Notes: generated from the letters alone by a model not told the origin. A stretch of DNA of 64,000 nt from Glebionis coronaria (GCA_025667525.1 CM046876.1:25569224-25633223); one strand, 5' to 3'; shown: positions 1 through 12,743, numbered from the stretch's first letter. Made by a program: numbers and translations.

Positions 1-1390
1 GGATATATCTATTCAAACAAAATCACATGTGATTAATTTAAAGTATGTTTGTTAGAAGAATTTAAAGTTTCAAAATGCTTGAATCACATGCAACGCAAGT
101 AAAATCACATGTAATTATCACCCAATCGCATGTAATTCAAGCATAATTACATGTGATTCAAACAAAATTACATGTAATCGAGAAGCCAATTTGTTTTATA
201 TATTTTACATGAATGACAACACACATTTTAATATATTGACAGAATTACATGTGATTCAAACATAATCATATGTGATTCATCTAAAGTAGGTTCGTTAGAA
301 GAAGCTAAAGTTTCAAAATGCTTGAATCACAACACAAGGAAAATCACATGTAATTATCACCCAATCACATGTAATTCAAGCAGAATTACATGTGATTCGA
401 ACAAAATCACATGTAATTCAGAAGGCATAAATGAGATAATCTGGCATTCAAGTCTTGAACATTTTCGATAATTAGATGTTTACTTTTTTACAATTAGAAA
501 TGTTTAACTTTTGATAGTTAAAAAATGTGATTTTGTACGAAATTACATATGATTTGTCTCAAAATCGCATGTAATTTTGTACAAGTTAGTTTAGTCCCGA
601 ATATTTGCAAAAACTAATATGTAATGAAAACTACAAATAAATCACTTTACATGTTAGGGAATCTTGAAAGTAGATTGACCTAAACTATTTAGTCATGTGT
701 TTGCTTTACAGTGTGTATTTTAAGTAATTTTATTTTATAATACGTTCTAAATTTGGAAATTAATTGGTACCGACTGCAAATCAAAATCTTATGTTTAAAC
801 AAGAAAGGAAATTTTAAGTACTTTGTTGAAAGTACAAAGCACATAACGTAATATAGAAATAAAATAGAAATGGAATCATAAGTAATTATGTTGTCATAAC
901 GTTTTGTTATTAAAAAATGTGAATTACATGTGATTGTTTTAAATCACGTGTGAATTGCGTAAATCACATGTTATAAAAAAGGACAAAGCACATGAGACTA
1001 TTTTATATGAAATTTTAGCAAATCATACGTTATTATATTGATATAACGTTTTGTACGTTATGAAAAAATGTAAATTACATGTTATTCTTTTAAATCATGT
1101 TGAATTGCATAAATCGTGTGTGATATTATACAAAATGAAATGTAATTTTGTTTAAATGATATGTAATTTTATACAAAATTATATGTAATTTTGCTCAAAT
1201 CATATGTGATTTTATTCAAAATATGTAATTTTGCTCAAATTACATGTTATTTTATACAAAATTACATGTAATTTTGCTCAAATCAAATGTGATTTTATAA
1301 ATAAATACATGTAATTTTGCTCAAACTGAATGTGATTTTATACAAAATTACATGTAATTTTGCTTAAATCACATGTGATTTTATACATAA
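1..1390. repeat. Dispersed short palindromes with ACATGT core
   Basis: An AT-rich tract holding dozens of copies of two 14-bp palindromes, AATTACATGTAATT and AATCACATGTGATT, and close variants. They are spaced by a few tens of bases and often linked by TTTTATACAAAATT or TTTTGCTCAAAT. Density is highest at about 60-420 and 1080-1390. There is no coding frame. The arrangement resembles the subterminal region of a DNA transposon whose end lies outside the window, but no terminal inverted repeat or target duplication can be seen, so the element type is unknown. Confidence 0.6.
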
Positions 1391-2791
1391 CAAACCACAA
1401 AACCTATCATATTTAGTATTTACTCGAAAATTTAAATTCTTATGATATGTTAAAAAGACCGTGTTAATATGCTAAATAAATCATATGTATTTCATCTTAT
1501 GTATGTTTAATAGACTTTTTAGTGTTGTACCTTCTTATCCTTTAAAAAGAAAACCAACTCATTTCATTGGTCTTTTTCACCTCACTAATTTATTTTCTTA
1601 AACCAATATATATAGGGAAACCAAAAGAAAATTACAAATATATGACATCTAATAACACACCTACTATAAGTGTGATCCATTAAATAAAAAATAATAACCT
1701 TGCAATACCATTATGGCATGATAACAGACTTATCACTAGATAAAAAAATTATAAAACATAGCAACGTGACTACACTACATCTTCTTGAATAAAAATAATG
1801 TTCATCTTTTCATCAAAATAATAATAATGCTCGTCTTCTTTACAATAAAAAACAATGTATGTGTTCTTTTCCATCACTACCGCAATAAATTTATTAAAAT
1901 AACCAACTTTCGACGGAATAACGACGAAGATGACGTTGTCACCTCCACAACAAAATACCTTCGTTCACCCACACACAGTTACATTCTTGCCACTCCACCG
2001 CCACATCGACCTTCATTCACCCACCCACGCTCGCAATCTCGTCTTTCACCACCTTTCAACCAACCAACTGAATTGCTTCCATCAAGTCCTGGTTCAAATC
2101 TTGCCTGTCATCACATCAAATAGTTTCTTGGACGGTTGTTTTGTTGTCACCATTGTTGCATATTCGACGGTGGCTTCTTTTTTCTCGCTGGGGTATGAAA
2201 AATGAGAGGTGTGAGTCTCCATCTTATATTGGTGATCATGGTTTACAACTCTTTTAAACGATAAGGGGAGGTTTGGTATTTGCCGGCGAGATTTGATATT
2301 TTCCGGCGAGATTTGCTACTTTCTGAAGATGATTGATGTTATATAATGAATACGTGGTGGGTTTTACATTTTCCGACTATATTTATTGATTTCGGCGAGC
2401 TTGGTTGAGTTTCCGGCGAGAGTTTGAGATTTTCCGATGAGGGTATGTGGTAAAAGGGGCTGCGCATTTTTTAGAGAGACAAAATGAGTGATAAATGTGT
2501 TTTTTTTGTTTGATACTGGGTTTGGTGGGTTGAATCTAAACCATTGGATGAAAAATGATTTTATGGTCAGGATTCGTTTTTTTTTATTTTTTGAGAAGAC
2601 ATTTCCTATAAAACTTTTCTCATCCTTCTAATGCTAATATCATCCTTTTTTATAAAAAAAATTTCTATAGTGTCTAATATATATTTCCTCTTTGTTGTTA
2701 GAAAAAGTACGGGCTCCGTGTAGTACAAATAAACCAGGCTATAAAAAATGTTCCACTTGTGTTGCCCGTTATAGATGGTACCGCTTGAAGG
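1391..2791. other. AT-rich intergenic DNA, no gene seen
   Basis: No convincing gene. A TTTCCGGCGAG-like motif recurs four times at about 2280-2430. The short open frames at 1785-2205 have low-complexity Pro/His/Ser-rich translations, no start context and no relatives that I recognise. Confidence 0.4.
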
Positions 2792-3205
2792 AGAATATAT
2801 ATTTTTACTACCCTCATGATTCCCAAACGAGCGAGCTAGCACTATGAATTCAATAATTGAAATGATTAAAACAAAGTGAGATCAATTTGTTTCCAACACA
2901 TAAGCACTTGCATATACGCATTCAAGTACCGCTATATAACTCCAAAGATTGTCTCCAAAAGATGAAATGTAATAGTTCAAAATAGTTACAAACAACCTCT
3001 CCTACCTCTTTGGCAAAAAAAAACGACGACCAGACCCTAACCCGAATTCGCTATCGTCCGTGCCAATCCTATACAATTAATACTTCAAAATATGTATATT
3101 AGCCTAATATCTCATAATCGAATAACGAGGATATGTATAGCATCCATCATAATACAAATAATGTGTATAACTTGGCTCAATACAAACTATACTACACACA
3201 ATTTT
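2792..3205 (-). repeat. Upstream segment, inverted relative to copy at 62777-63267
   Basis: This stretch upstream of the first defensin-like gene matches the reverse complement of the stretch upstream of the second copy. Anchors: the tract with CCCAAACGAGCGAGCTAGCA here is TGCTAGCTCGCTCGTTTGGG there, and CTCAATACAAACTATACTAC here is GTAGTATAGTTTGTATTGAG there. The proximal promoter after it (from GCTATTTAAATATT, about 3271) is colinear in both copies. The segment has therefore been flipped in one of them. Indels make the copies about 414 and 491 bp. Confidence 0.8.
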
Positions 3206-3624
3206 TTTTTTAAACAATCTTACTGAAATCCGACCACAAGTTGTACCATTCCCCTGCTGTTGCTGTAGAGGGGCTATTTAAATATTGTTCTCGGTTCAAA
3301 GCTAAATTCTAACTGATTAGGCTAACTGAGAGAGATGTCGATTGCGATTACATGGACCCTGTCTTTGAATAATGTCTGGTTGGTTTTTCTGTTAAATCAT
3401 CATCATATTGTGATCACGGAAAATATTATAAGTATTAAATGTCATTAGGCAATAAAAACGTATTCCGAGTGTAATTAACAACTGCCTTTAATTAGTTTCA
3501 ATATAGGTAAATAACCTTTATGGCAATGAAATAACGTAATAAATTATTGGGGTCCTTGATTATTCCGTTAGAAAAATGTGATAATTCCCATACTTAAGGT
3601 TATGACTAATTAAACAATTATGCC

Positions 3625-3630
3625 TATAAA
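3625..3630 (+). promoter_or_regulatory. TATA box of defensin-like gene 1
   Basis: TATAAA in the context GCCTATAAAAGGATC, 94 bases ahead of the first ATG. This fits a plant core promoter with a leader of roughly 65 nt. The same box occurs at 63591-63596 before the second copy. Confidence 0.65.
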
Positions 3631-3723
3631 AGGATCATAGTATCAATCAGTTAATCAAAATCATTAGAAGCTAACTAAAACAATTTTCTATCTGATTAAC
3701 AAACTACTTTTAGTACTCTCAAA

Positions 3724-4063
3724 ATGATGAATGGGAAAATTGCGATCACACTTCTATGTTTACTAGGTAATGTCTCGTTCTTTGCATTATGTTTTGTAAA
3801 CACTTTTACGTTTAACATGTGTTTACTGTTTATATACGGACGCAGTTTGTCAACAATTTTGTAGCATGAAGGCAAGGGATTTGTTTCCAACAGATGGTGA
3901 TGTTCATATAGATGCCACATGCAGCAGGAGGGAAATAGAGTTTTGTAACAGTGATTGCCCACCAAGTTGTTGCGCCCAGAAGTGTGCAGCTCAAGGTGGA
4001 AGTGTCGGTCAATGCGAGACTGCGCATTGGGGAAATTTTGCTTGTATGTGCACGTTCTGTTAG
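3724..4063 (+). CDS. Defensin-like (DEFL) small secreted cysteine-rich peptide, copy 1
   Basis: Two exons, 3724-3766 and 3846-4063, with a 79-nt GT-AG intron at phase 1. Together they give 86 codons plus a TAG stop. Residues 1-24 form a short hydrophobic leader (IAITLLCLLV), a probable signal peptide; the intron falls inside it, as is usual for plant DEFL genes. The rest has ten cysteines (40, 48, 52, 56, 57, 61, 71, 81, 83, 86). They include C57-x3-C61, G69-x-C71 and C81-x-C83, the spacing of a cysteine-stabilised alpha-beta fold. The family is secreted and serves in defence or cell signalling; which applies here cannot be told. Two adjacent ATGs (3724, 3727) are possible starts. An AATAATCAATGAAAA tract just past the stop may serve polyadenylation. 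The assignment rests on the cysteine pattern, not on recognised close relatives. Confidence 0.85.
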
Positions 4064-4373
4064 TATTGCAAATTTTTCACTGCATTGGAAATAATCAATG
4101 AAAAAAATTCTTTAGTTTTGTGTTATTTTGTCCTTCAAGCAAGAACAATCTAAATTAGTTTTGTAGAATAACATCAAAAGAATATCAATTCGCTATGTTT
4201 TCATAAAATTTATTTATAATAACCATGTCTTACTTAGAAAAGAAGTTCGATCTTGGCTAAATACTAACATACATGTGCAAATCTTGCATGGGTCACATCA
4301 CAAAACATGCACAAACTATAATACCATATGACAAATGGTGGATTTACAAAAATTTACAGAATAATATTCAACA

Positions 4374-5430
4374 AGATAATTTGACAACAAATATGAAAGA
4401 TAAAAAAAAAATTACTATTTAATTTGATTAGACTAACTCACTTACCTAGTCATGATACCTTCTCTTTTGATTCTTGTTACGGTTTTAACCAATGTTTTGA
4501 AACCCGGGTCTCAAATTGGTCCGGTGTCACCGGGCTGGGTCGACTCGGGTCGACCCGGGTTAACCCGGTTTAAAAAAAATTATTTTCAATAATTAACAAA
4601 AATTATATATAAAAACCCTAAAAATTCCCGTATATTAAAGATATAAATTGTTACTAACCAATATAATATGTAAAAATATAATTTCGTCGCAAATACGTAA
4701 AATTTACATTTTTTTTTTGAAAAAGCCCGAAAAAAATCGAAACCCGGCCGGGCTTCGTGAACCGGGTTGACCCGGGTCACCGCAAACCCGGCGGGTCAAA
4801 CCGTGTTTCGAAAATGTGAAACCCGGGTCAATATGACCCGTTTTTTCGGCCGGAACGGGGTCAACCGGTTGACCCGGCCGAATTGACCCGGATTTCAAAA
4901 CACTGGTTTTAACGCTTTTCTTAAAAATATATATTTTTAAAATTCTAACACTTCATCTCTATAAATACAAATCAGTTTATCTATTTAAATTGAAAAATAT
5001 ATTATTTCAAAAAAAAATATGACTTCTTCACTTCCACTAAATATCGACGAAATCACAATTTGTTTAAAAAATTAATCTACGAAGATGTCGTTCTTTTGTA
5101 AATGCAGCTATAGCTAAAGATGGTCTAAAGATTACATACGAGAAATGATATTTCAAAAGAGGATGATGCTTTAATTGACATTATTTTGAAAGAAGAATCA
5201 AAAAAAGATTACAACATGGATGACTCTCTGTTTAAAGGCAGCTAAATTCCAACAGCAAATGATATATAAATGCGTTTAGCTTCATGAAAAGGACGATCAA
5301 CTGTATTTTTATATTTCACATTGTACTTTTAAATTTCGTATTGTAATTTTTAAAACTTGTTCAAACGGCTAATTTTCAAATTTTCTCCTATAAATATCCG
5401 TTAGCATTTTTTCACTTTTTTACACACAAC
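4374..5430. repeat. Segment related to 7128-7830, interrupted by the MITE
   Basis: Apart from the MITE, this stretch aligns with 7128-7830. Shared anchors are TTTGACAACAAA, GATTAGACTAAC, TTCTTGTTACGGTTTTAAC, TCACTTCCACTAAATATCGA and CAAACGGCTA. Both copies contain a degraded protein-like tract starting around TCACTTCCACTAAATATCGA, broken by stops and indels. I do not recognise the source protein. It is probably a non-autonomous transposon or gene-fragment family. Confidence 0.65.
4490..4905. mobile_element. hAT-type MITE, 416 bp, 8-bp target duplication
   Basis: The left end CAATGTTTTGAAACCCGGGT and the right end, read in reverse complement, CAGTGTTTTGAAATCCGGGT form near-perfect terminal inverted repeats. 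The flanks are GTTTTAAC at 4482-4489 and GTTTTAAC at 4906-4913, the 8-bp target duplication expected of hAT elements. The ends are rich in CCCGGGT/GACCCGG direct and inverted motifs and the middle is AT-rich. There is no coding capacity. The related segment at 7128-7830 has a single GTTTTAAC (about 7252-7259) followed directly by the flank, which is the unoccupied site. Confidence 0.92.
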
Positions 5431-7127
5431 ATATTTATTATCATCCTTTCTTCCAAAGAATATATAAACCTATTCAAACTTTAGAAATCTCCCACATAAT
5501 TTTAATGAAATGAATTATGAAAAAGTAAGATTTTAGATCTCTTTGTCACACAAGCATAAATTGATGCTCATTATTGTTTACTAGTTATTAGACATCTTCA
5601 TAATTTTATAATGGGTTTATCCTTAACATGAATTTTGGATGCCTTAGTTCACTATTACCTTAAATATGAATAATGTAATTGTGGCAATTTGCCGCACTTA
5701 TTGGCCATGAAGCTAATATTATCGAAAAAGCATTTTGGTTCGGTTATTCCAAGAATCCGTATACCATGTCATGACTTATATAGCATACTTGTCATTCAAC
5801 ATGAGTATCAAATTTCTTATTGTTGCTCGAAAAAAAATACAATACAAGGAACCGTTGCTTCATCATTTCTTTTTAATTGATTCATCTCTTATAATAATAA
5901 CGTGGTATCATAATTTTTGAATAACTGATGAAATAAAATTGGAGCCTCTCACACCATAAATATTGCCCATATATTTTCCTCCTAAAGCCTCATCCTTTCT
6001 TGTTTCATTTATTCATGAACTGTGAACTTTTATTTCACGATAATCACACTCATAAATACGTAAATATTTTTCACACTAATAAGCGTGATATTATAAAAAC
6101 TTCACACTTATAAATGTGAGCTAAGATAAATGTGAGCTAAGATAATCGTGTCATCTTCACACATTAGTGTGAAAACGATAAAAAAATCTTCACCATTTTG
6201 ATTATGATAACAAAAAAAACTTCACACTTTTAAGTGTTAAGTAACTTAAACTCCTTACACTAAAAAAATATGAAAAATAACATTTACCGAGTATTTTTAA
6301 TTGATTTATAGTTAAATATTTACCGTGAGTTGGTTTTGTGATTTTAATCGATAGATTGAACTCGAATTGAATCGGAGTTTCAGGTACTTATATACCCGTG
6401 AGTTAATTTAGGTTGTGCACCATAGTTGTTGATAAAATGTCCCATAGCATAGCTCAAATATTGTGACTGAGTATGATGCGTAATTTTTTAAATAAAAACA
6501 CGCCTTTATAAAACCCAGACTACTAGACTATTCCTACGCATTAAAGAGTAGTGTACCCGATTTTGTATAGTGTAGCGGTTGCTAAATACGGTTGTCGATC
6601 GAGCAACGATTTAAATTGCCTAATGGTCTAAATAGAATGACATTTTACCTTGAAATCGTACAGCTTGCGTTAATGAATCTTGTTTACTAAATTGCTTTAA
6701 TCCTCAGTGGTTTAATTTGAAAAAAGAACGTTGTCTATATAAGTTATCAAATATGTTTCACTCGTGCATCTAAGACGCACTCATATGGTCGAGTATAAAA
6801 TGACGGTGTTATCCATGCAAGCCACTGTTTCAGCCTATTTTCATCACGAAATAAGAATCTAAGATAGCACTGCTAATTGCATATTGGTCATCTCAACTAG
6901 TCTTGCATTCTAACTGAAAGCAATAAATATAAAGGATCACCTTAACGGTCATAAAATGATACACTAAGAATTATCATTTATGGTCAAAGTAAGGTCATAC
7001 ACTACCTTATATCACAACAATAATCAAAACACAAGGATGTCGAAGCATAATACTACAAAATTATACTGTTGCAATAAAATTATAATAAATATCACTGAAT
7101 AATAATAATAAGCATAAAAATAAAATA
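5431..7127. other. Intergenic, no gene seen
   Basis: AT-rich DNA without a supportable gene. At 6020-6260 a degenerate TTCACAC(T/A) motif recurs about eight times, in part as opposed pairs such as TTCACAC...GTGTGAA. Confidence 0.4.
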
Positions 7128-7830
7128 CATAAATTTGACAACAAAATATGAAAGATTAGTTTTTTTTTTATTATTTAATATGATTAGACTAACACACTTA
7201 CCTAGTCATTACGTGAGTAAGACCATGTATGATACGTTTGATTCTTGTTACGGTTTTAACACTTTTCTTAAAAATATATATTTTCAAAATTATAACACTT
7301 CATCTCTATAAATACTAATCAATTTATCTATTTAAATTCAAAAATATATTATTTCAAAAAAATATGGCTTATTCACTTCCACTAAATATCGATGAAATCA
7401 CAACTTTGGTTAAAAAATTAATTCATGAAAATGTCGTTCTTTTGTAAATGCTTACATAGCTAAAGATGATTTAAAGATTGCATACGAGAAATGCAATGAT
7501 ATTTCAAAAGAGGATGACGCTTTAATCAATATTATTTTGAAAGAATAATCGGAAAAAGATTACGACAAGGATGACTCTCTGTTTCGAAAGGCAGCTAAAA
7601 TCCAATGGCAAATAAAAATAAATATGTTTTGCTTCATGAAAAGTACGATCAGATTTTGTATTGTAGTTTTAAATTAGGTATTGTAATTTTAAATTTCGTA
7701 TTGTAATTTTATATTTCGTATTGTACTTTTAAATTTCGTATTGTAATTTTAAAACTTGTTCAAACGGCTAGTTTTCAAATTTTCTCCTATAAATATATCG
7801 GTTAACATTTTTTCATTTTGTTTTTACACA
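7128..7830. repeat. Relative of 4374-5430 without the MITE
   Basis: This is the paralogous copy that shows the empty MITE insertion site. It also carries three to four tandem copies of a ~21-bp unit containing TTTCGTATTGTA at 7650-7750, a local expansion that is shorter in the other copy. Confidence 0.65.
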
Positions 7831-8796
7831 CAACAGAAATTTCAGTTGAAAGGAGAAATATACCCTTAAACATGATGCTACCCCTACAATACTTAAAAGT
7901 TATACAATTTACAGTTTACGTAGAAAGTTTTATGATGCATCTTTCCTTCTTGTTGTCTCATCATCATCAGTTCATCATCAAGGTCAGATCTTAAGCATTC
8001 CCACACATAAAACAAAATAAAACCCTCATAACCCATGTTTTTTACTTCTTTTGACAAACCATTCCCACCGTCCAGGAGACTATAAATGCTGCTAGTCTAA
8101 CCCAGTAGGCCATATCCATCGGTATATTCCACCTTCGCCCTCATCGGAACCAGTGACGACAAACCACACTAGCGCCGTGTATTATGCCTCACTGTATTCC
8201 TGCTTCTTATCCCAAACGCTACATATCACCAACAGATATGCCTCACTGTATTTGTTAAAGTTGCACCTACTTCTAATGTATAGACATTTTTGGATTAATG
8301 CTCTTGTCATTATTTTGTTTGGATGGATATTACCCCGTCAGCAATTAAAATTAATTAAAACATAATAACACAAAGAAAGAACACCATTTGTATTTTGATG
8401 ATACCATAGTTTCCAATTTTTAACTTGTTTTATTTTATTTGCTTATGTATGCTACACGACAAGAATCTTACGATGAAAGTGTATGAAAAGCCTAAGAAAG
8501 ATCAGCAAAATAATTAGGAGTACACGGTGAAAAAGATATGGGTTTGTTAAAAGAAGAAAACGTAGTGGGTTATCACTTACTATCCTCATACATCACTTAC
8601 TAGTGACATGATCTTGAAAAAGAAGCTTTAAGTTGATTATGAATGTGAATCAGCATTACATCTTATTGAATTCATGATGCAACAATTCAAGAAGAAGCAG
8701 AGAAGTGTGTTTGGAAGCATTCTGTAGGTGTTTATGAACTTTTTTAGAACAAACTTGATGATTTTGAAATGAATATGATGTGTAGGGGATGATTCT
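7831..8796. other. Intergenic flank of the CACTA element
   Basis: No gene identified. The 70-codon frame at 8153-8365 has no recognisable motif. The last bases before the CACTA end are TCT (8794-8796), which is repeated after the other end. Confidence 0.4.
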
Positions 8797-8811
8797 CACT
8801 ACAAAACTCTA

Positions 8812-9370
8812 GTCCTTCCCTGGCAAAATTTCGAGCGTTTCCCTGACGACATGTCGCCAGGGAAAACGTATCCCCGGGACATGTCGCCAGGAAAATTCGC
8901 CAAAGAAACCAGGTACGGGAAAGTTTCCCTGGCGACTTTTTTGGATTTCCATGGCTACTAAGTGGGCCCCGCAGCTCTTGGGTTCAAAAACTAATGCCAC
9001 GCTGGATTTGGTGCGGGAAAGTTTCCCTGACGACACATGTCGCCAGGGAAACTTTGGGTGATAAACAAACTTAAGTAAACATGCTACTTAAACCTCACTT
9101 TTCCCTGGCGACATGTCGCGAGGGAAACTATTCGTTACGTTGACAAGTCAATGCCTCGCGTTGACAAGTCAACGTTGTGCCAGAGTTTCCCTGGCGACAT
9201 GTCGCCATGGAAAATATTCGTTACGTTGACAAGTCAATGCCTCGCGTTGACAAGTCAACGTTGTGCCAGAGTTTCCCTGGCGACACGTCGCAAGGGAAAC
9301 TTTGCTGACTTTTCAGAAAGTCAAGCAAGCCTCAAGTTTCCCTGGCGACATGTCGCCTGGGAAACTTTGT
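8812..9370. repeat. CACTA left subterminal palindromic repeats
   Basis: About seven full or partial copies of the motif with core CCTGGCGACATGTCGCCAGG lie here, near 8847, 8870, 9014, 9098, 9184, 9270 and 9335, with a half copy at 8926. A segment of about 88 bp containing GTTGACAAGTCAA twice plus one palindrome is tandemly duplicated (about 9128-9215 and 9216-9303). In En/Spm elements such subterminal repeats are the TNPA binding sites; that this applies here is inference. Confidence 0.85.
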
Positions 9371-9666
9371 CATTTTTTTGCAGCCTGCACAGTAGGCTAT
9401 TTCCAGATTTTTTCCGGAATTTTTCCGGAAAAATCTACCAAAACCTGGGAATACAAATACAAAACCTGGGGATACAAATACTAAAAATCTACCACGAATC
9501 TAGTACCAAAACACAATAACATGTAACCTCTCGATCGATTAACTCGATCAATACAAATACATATCTCACAACTTGAGTAAAAAGTTCCTAGTTACACTTA
9601 TTAAACTTGCAATTCAGGGTTTACAATTATTAAAGTTGCATGCTAAGGTAGGAAAAACAAGACATA

Positions 9667-9785
9667 CTAACCATTATTGCCACTACCGCCACTCCCACCG
9701 ACGCCACTACCGCTGCCTCCCGTGCCACTCCCACCGGCGCTACTACCGCTGCCTCCCGTGCCACTCCCGTCGGGGACACTACCGC
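9667..9785 (-). pseudogene. TNPA-like gene, distal part of last exon
   Basis: This is the 3' end of the minus-strand TNPA-like gene, cut off from the rest by the LTR element at 9786-20011. It encodes a Gly/Ser-rich tail (repeats of GGSGTGGSGS type) ending in TAG at 9667-9669. Positions 9781-9785 (ACCGC) are one copy of the target duplication. Its frame continues exactly that of 20012-20284 once one ACCGC is counted. The same Gly/Ser character is seen on the other side of the insertion (20012-20045). Confidence 0.85.
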
Positions 9786-12739
9786 TGTAAAACCCGCATG
9801 CTTTTACCATGAATAGTACCCTTAAGATCGTACGTACTAGATTAAAACTTTCTTAATATAGCATGATTACGATTACGTGTTAGGATTTTACGTATTACGT
9901 ACGTGTTAGAACACGATAAGTATTTACTACGCACGATCACGTAATAATTATTTGACGATAATTAATCACGAGCATGCGATCATGAAATCATGAACGTAAT
10001 TAAAACACGAACTATTATTAATTACGTATATATATTTATTACGAGCGTAATTAAATATATTAGATCACGATATTTACGTAACGAGAACACTTAAAACGCG
10101 AACACAAATAATCACGAACGTGTAACTTATTAATTAGACACAGAAAACATTCGGGTTACCCCTTGTGGGCCCCATTACTAAAAGGGTTTAAGGGATTTTT
10201 CACTACTCATTTAATCTTTACAGAATATTTTTAAGAAAACCTAAAAACCCTCCTTCTCCTTCTCCTTTGTGCCGCCACCCTACAACCACCATAGAAGGTG
10301 ATTTGTGATCTTGGATCTGTAAGTTTTAGTGATTGATCGTGTTGGTTCTTCGTCCTTTTGATCCACGAATTCGGTAAAACCTTTTTAAACCTTTTCTTTT
10401 GATTTAATCTTTTTATAAATCAAGAACATGAGATGTTTTTTACAAAAACATAATAATTAAACATAGATCTAACATGTTTTGGTGTTAAATAAAATCAAAA
10501 GGGTGTTTTAAGGGGTGTTCTGTTTTGGCCGCAGGCTGCACCGAACCCGAATGGGTTTCGGTTTGCCAAGCCGACCACCACCAAGACCGTATGGTCTTGG
10601 TTGGTGCGTGTGGGTCCCACGGCAGCAGTAAAACATGGGTTACCCCGAGTTGGTTCGGGGTACGGTGTCGATTTCATGTCCGGTTCATGCTTTTTAGTCT
10701 ACATCTGGTTCATGGTGTATGTTAGTTTCTTTTATGTTTATGATCTTATGTTAAAATTAAATTAATAAAATGATGTGATTAATTTAATAACATGACTTAG
10801 GTTATTTAATTATTAATGATCATGAAATTATTTTAACCTAAGTATTTATATATTTAAGACTTATAATTAATTAATTTTTTAAAAAACCATGGATATAATT
10901 AATTAATTAACATGACTTAGGCTATATTTTTAATATATAATAATACATATTTTAACCTAAGTATTTAACTTATTTAATTAAAAACATGTTATACTTTAAT
11001 TAAATATTTTAACCTATAGTTTAATTAAATTACATGAAATAATTATTAAACTATACATTATATCATATGACTTAGAAAATAATCATGAAGACACTTAGGC
11101 TTATATACTTAGCTTATTTAACCAGCTTATTTCTAATTATGGAAACTTTCTATTTTTGGAAACTTAATTAAATAAGGCAGCTAATCTATTTATGGAAACC
11201 TTCTATTTTTAGAAACTTATTTATTTCAGGCAGCTAATCTATTTATGGAAACTTATTTAATTAAGGCAACTGGTCTATTTATGGAAACTTTCTATTTTTA
11301 GAAACTTATCTATTTTAAGCAGTAATTCTATTTTTGGAAACTTTCTATTTTTGGAAACTTTTTATTTTTGGAAACATTCTATTTTTGGAAACTTTCTATT
11401 TTTGGTAACTTTCTATTTTTGGAAACTTTCTATTTTTGGAAACTTTCTATTTTTGGAAACTTTCTATTTTTGGAAACTTTCTATTTTAGGAAACCTGCTA
11501 TTTTTGGAAAGTTACTTATTACTACATAGTAAGTATAATAACCCATGAAATATCAGAAATACTTAATCAGAGTAAACAGAATATAAGATAAAACACAATT
11601 TAAGGCTTTAAAACAGTAAAACATGGAAAGAACACATAAAATAAGCCAAGACATGACATAAAACCAGCTACGTATTTAGTAAGCAGATACTTATTCATGT
11701 ACGTATTTATGTAGCACTAGTGATTCGGAAGTAGGATTCCTCGCAGTTCATCTTCTTCGTTCACTGCACATAAGGTACGGATTCCCGTCCTTTCAGTATG
11801 GACATTCTTCCCTTATTAGGATTCCCCGTATGCAACCAACTGTTTTCCCGTAGTAGAAGTTACGTGTTTTATTGCTTATGTTTAATTAAGAATACCTATA
11901 GCCATATACATGCATGACCAGTTTCACCTAGTTATGGAGGTACCATAACCATAACATTAGAGGCACTGATGTTATGACTTCACCACGGCGGAGTGATTGC
12001 TCGTGGCGTCCCTTCAGCTTTAGGCCATTTATATTATATTTATCATGTGGGGCGTATGGGTGCATCCTAGTTACATGTTTTTATTCAGGATTTCATGGTG
12101 AATGTGGTGTGTGCCTTGCATCCTTCACAAGGAGCTGATCCCTCCTACCCATAACCAGTATATTAAATTAGAGGCAGCCCCTCTAATTTGCATGATGAGG
12201 TCACCCCTCCAAATATTCATGCACGGTGGATTTTCATGACCTATATTGGCTAATGGTAAAATACGTTAAACAGTTTTCATAAGATAAACATAAGGCTTTT
12301 CAAACTATAAAACCAGTTTTATGAACATGTTCCAGGTTTTTCAGGACTTATACATTTCCGCTGCTATTAAGTCTCTATTTATGTTTTAGTCACTTATACT
12401 ATGTCTATATCCGTGCACTGGGCGTTTTGCTCAGCCGTTACTTTCCTTTCCATGTCCCAAAACGGCAGGTACCCAAGGACGGACTCGAGCATTTGGAGGA
12501 CGTGCATAGGATGGAAACTGCTAGAGACTTCTTTTCCTTTTTGCCTTCATACATTTATGCTTGTTTAGTCTTTCATTCATTTCTTTTGCTTTATTATGTT
12601 TTGGGCTTATGTTTGGGAACCGATGTTTGATTCTGGTTATCCGTATGGTCATGTAATGTTTTAGACATTTATCCTTGTATGCTTTGATGACACGCCATAA
12701 TTACGCGTGACATTCCATTTATCAAAATGGGGTGTTACA
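9786..12739 (+). repeat. 5' LTR of nested gypsy element
   Basis: 2,954 bp, from TGTAAAACCC to GTGTTACA, with matching copy at 17030-20011. It contains a tandem array at about 11140-11510. The short frames inside (for example 12427-12630) are not taken as genes. Confidence 0.93.
11336..11512 (+). repeat. 17-bp tandem repeat in LTR
   Basis: About ten tandem copies of CTATTTTTGGAAACTTT with single-base variants, preceded from 11140 by looser copies spaced by other sequence. The equivalent array in the other LTR is at about 18610-18784. Copies are not in perfect register between LTRs. Confidence 0.9.
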
Positions 12740-12743
12740 ATTA

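Noticed and set aside
1930..2205. 91-codon frame as a gene
   Set aside because: Low-complexity composition, no recognisable motif, and an overlapping alternative frame of equal length.
3696..4027. Minus-strand frames over the defensin-like gene
   Set aside because: They are antisense shadows of the two-exon gene; the plus strand has the splice sites, leader and cysteine pattern.
10495..10725. Frames on both strands in the nested gypsy LTR
   Set aside because: GC-rich LTR stretch giving chance open frames on both strands; no protein motif.
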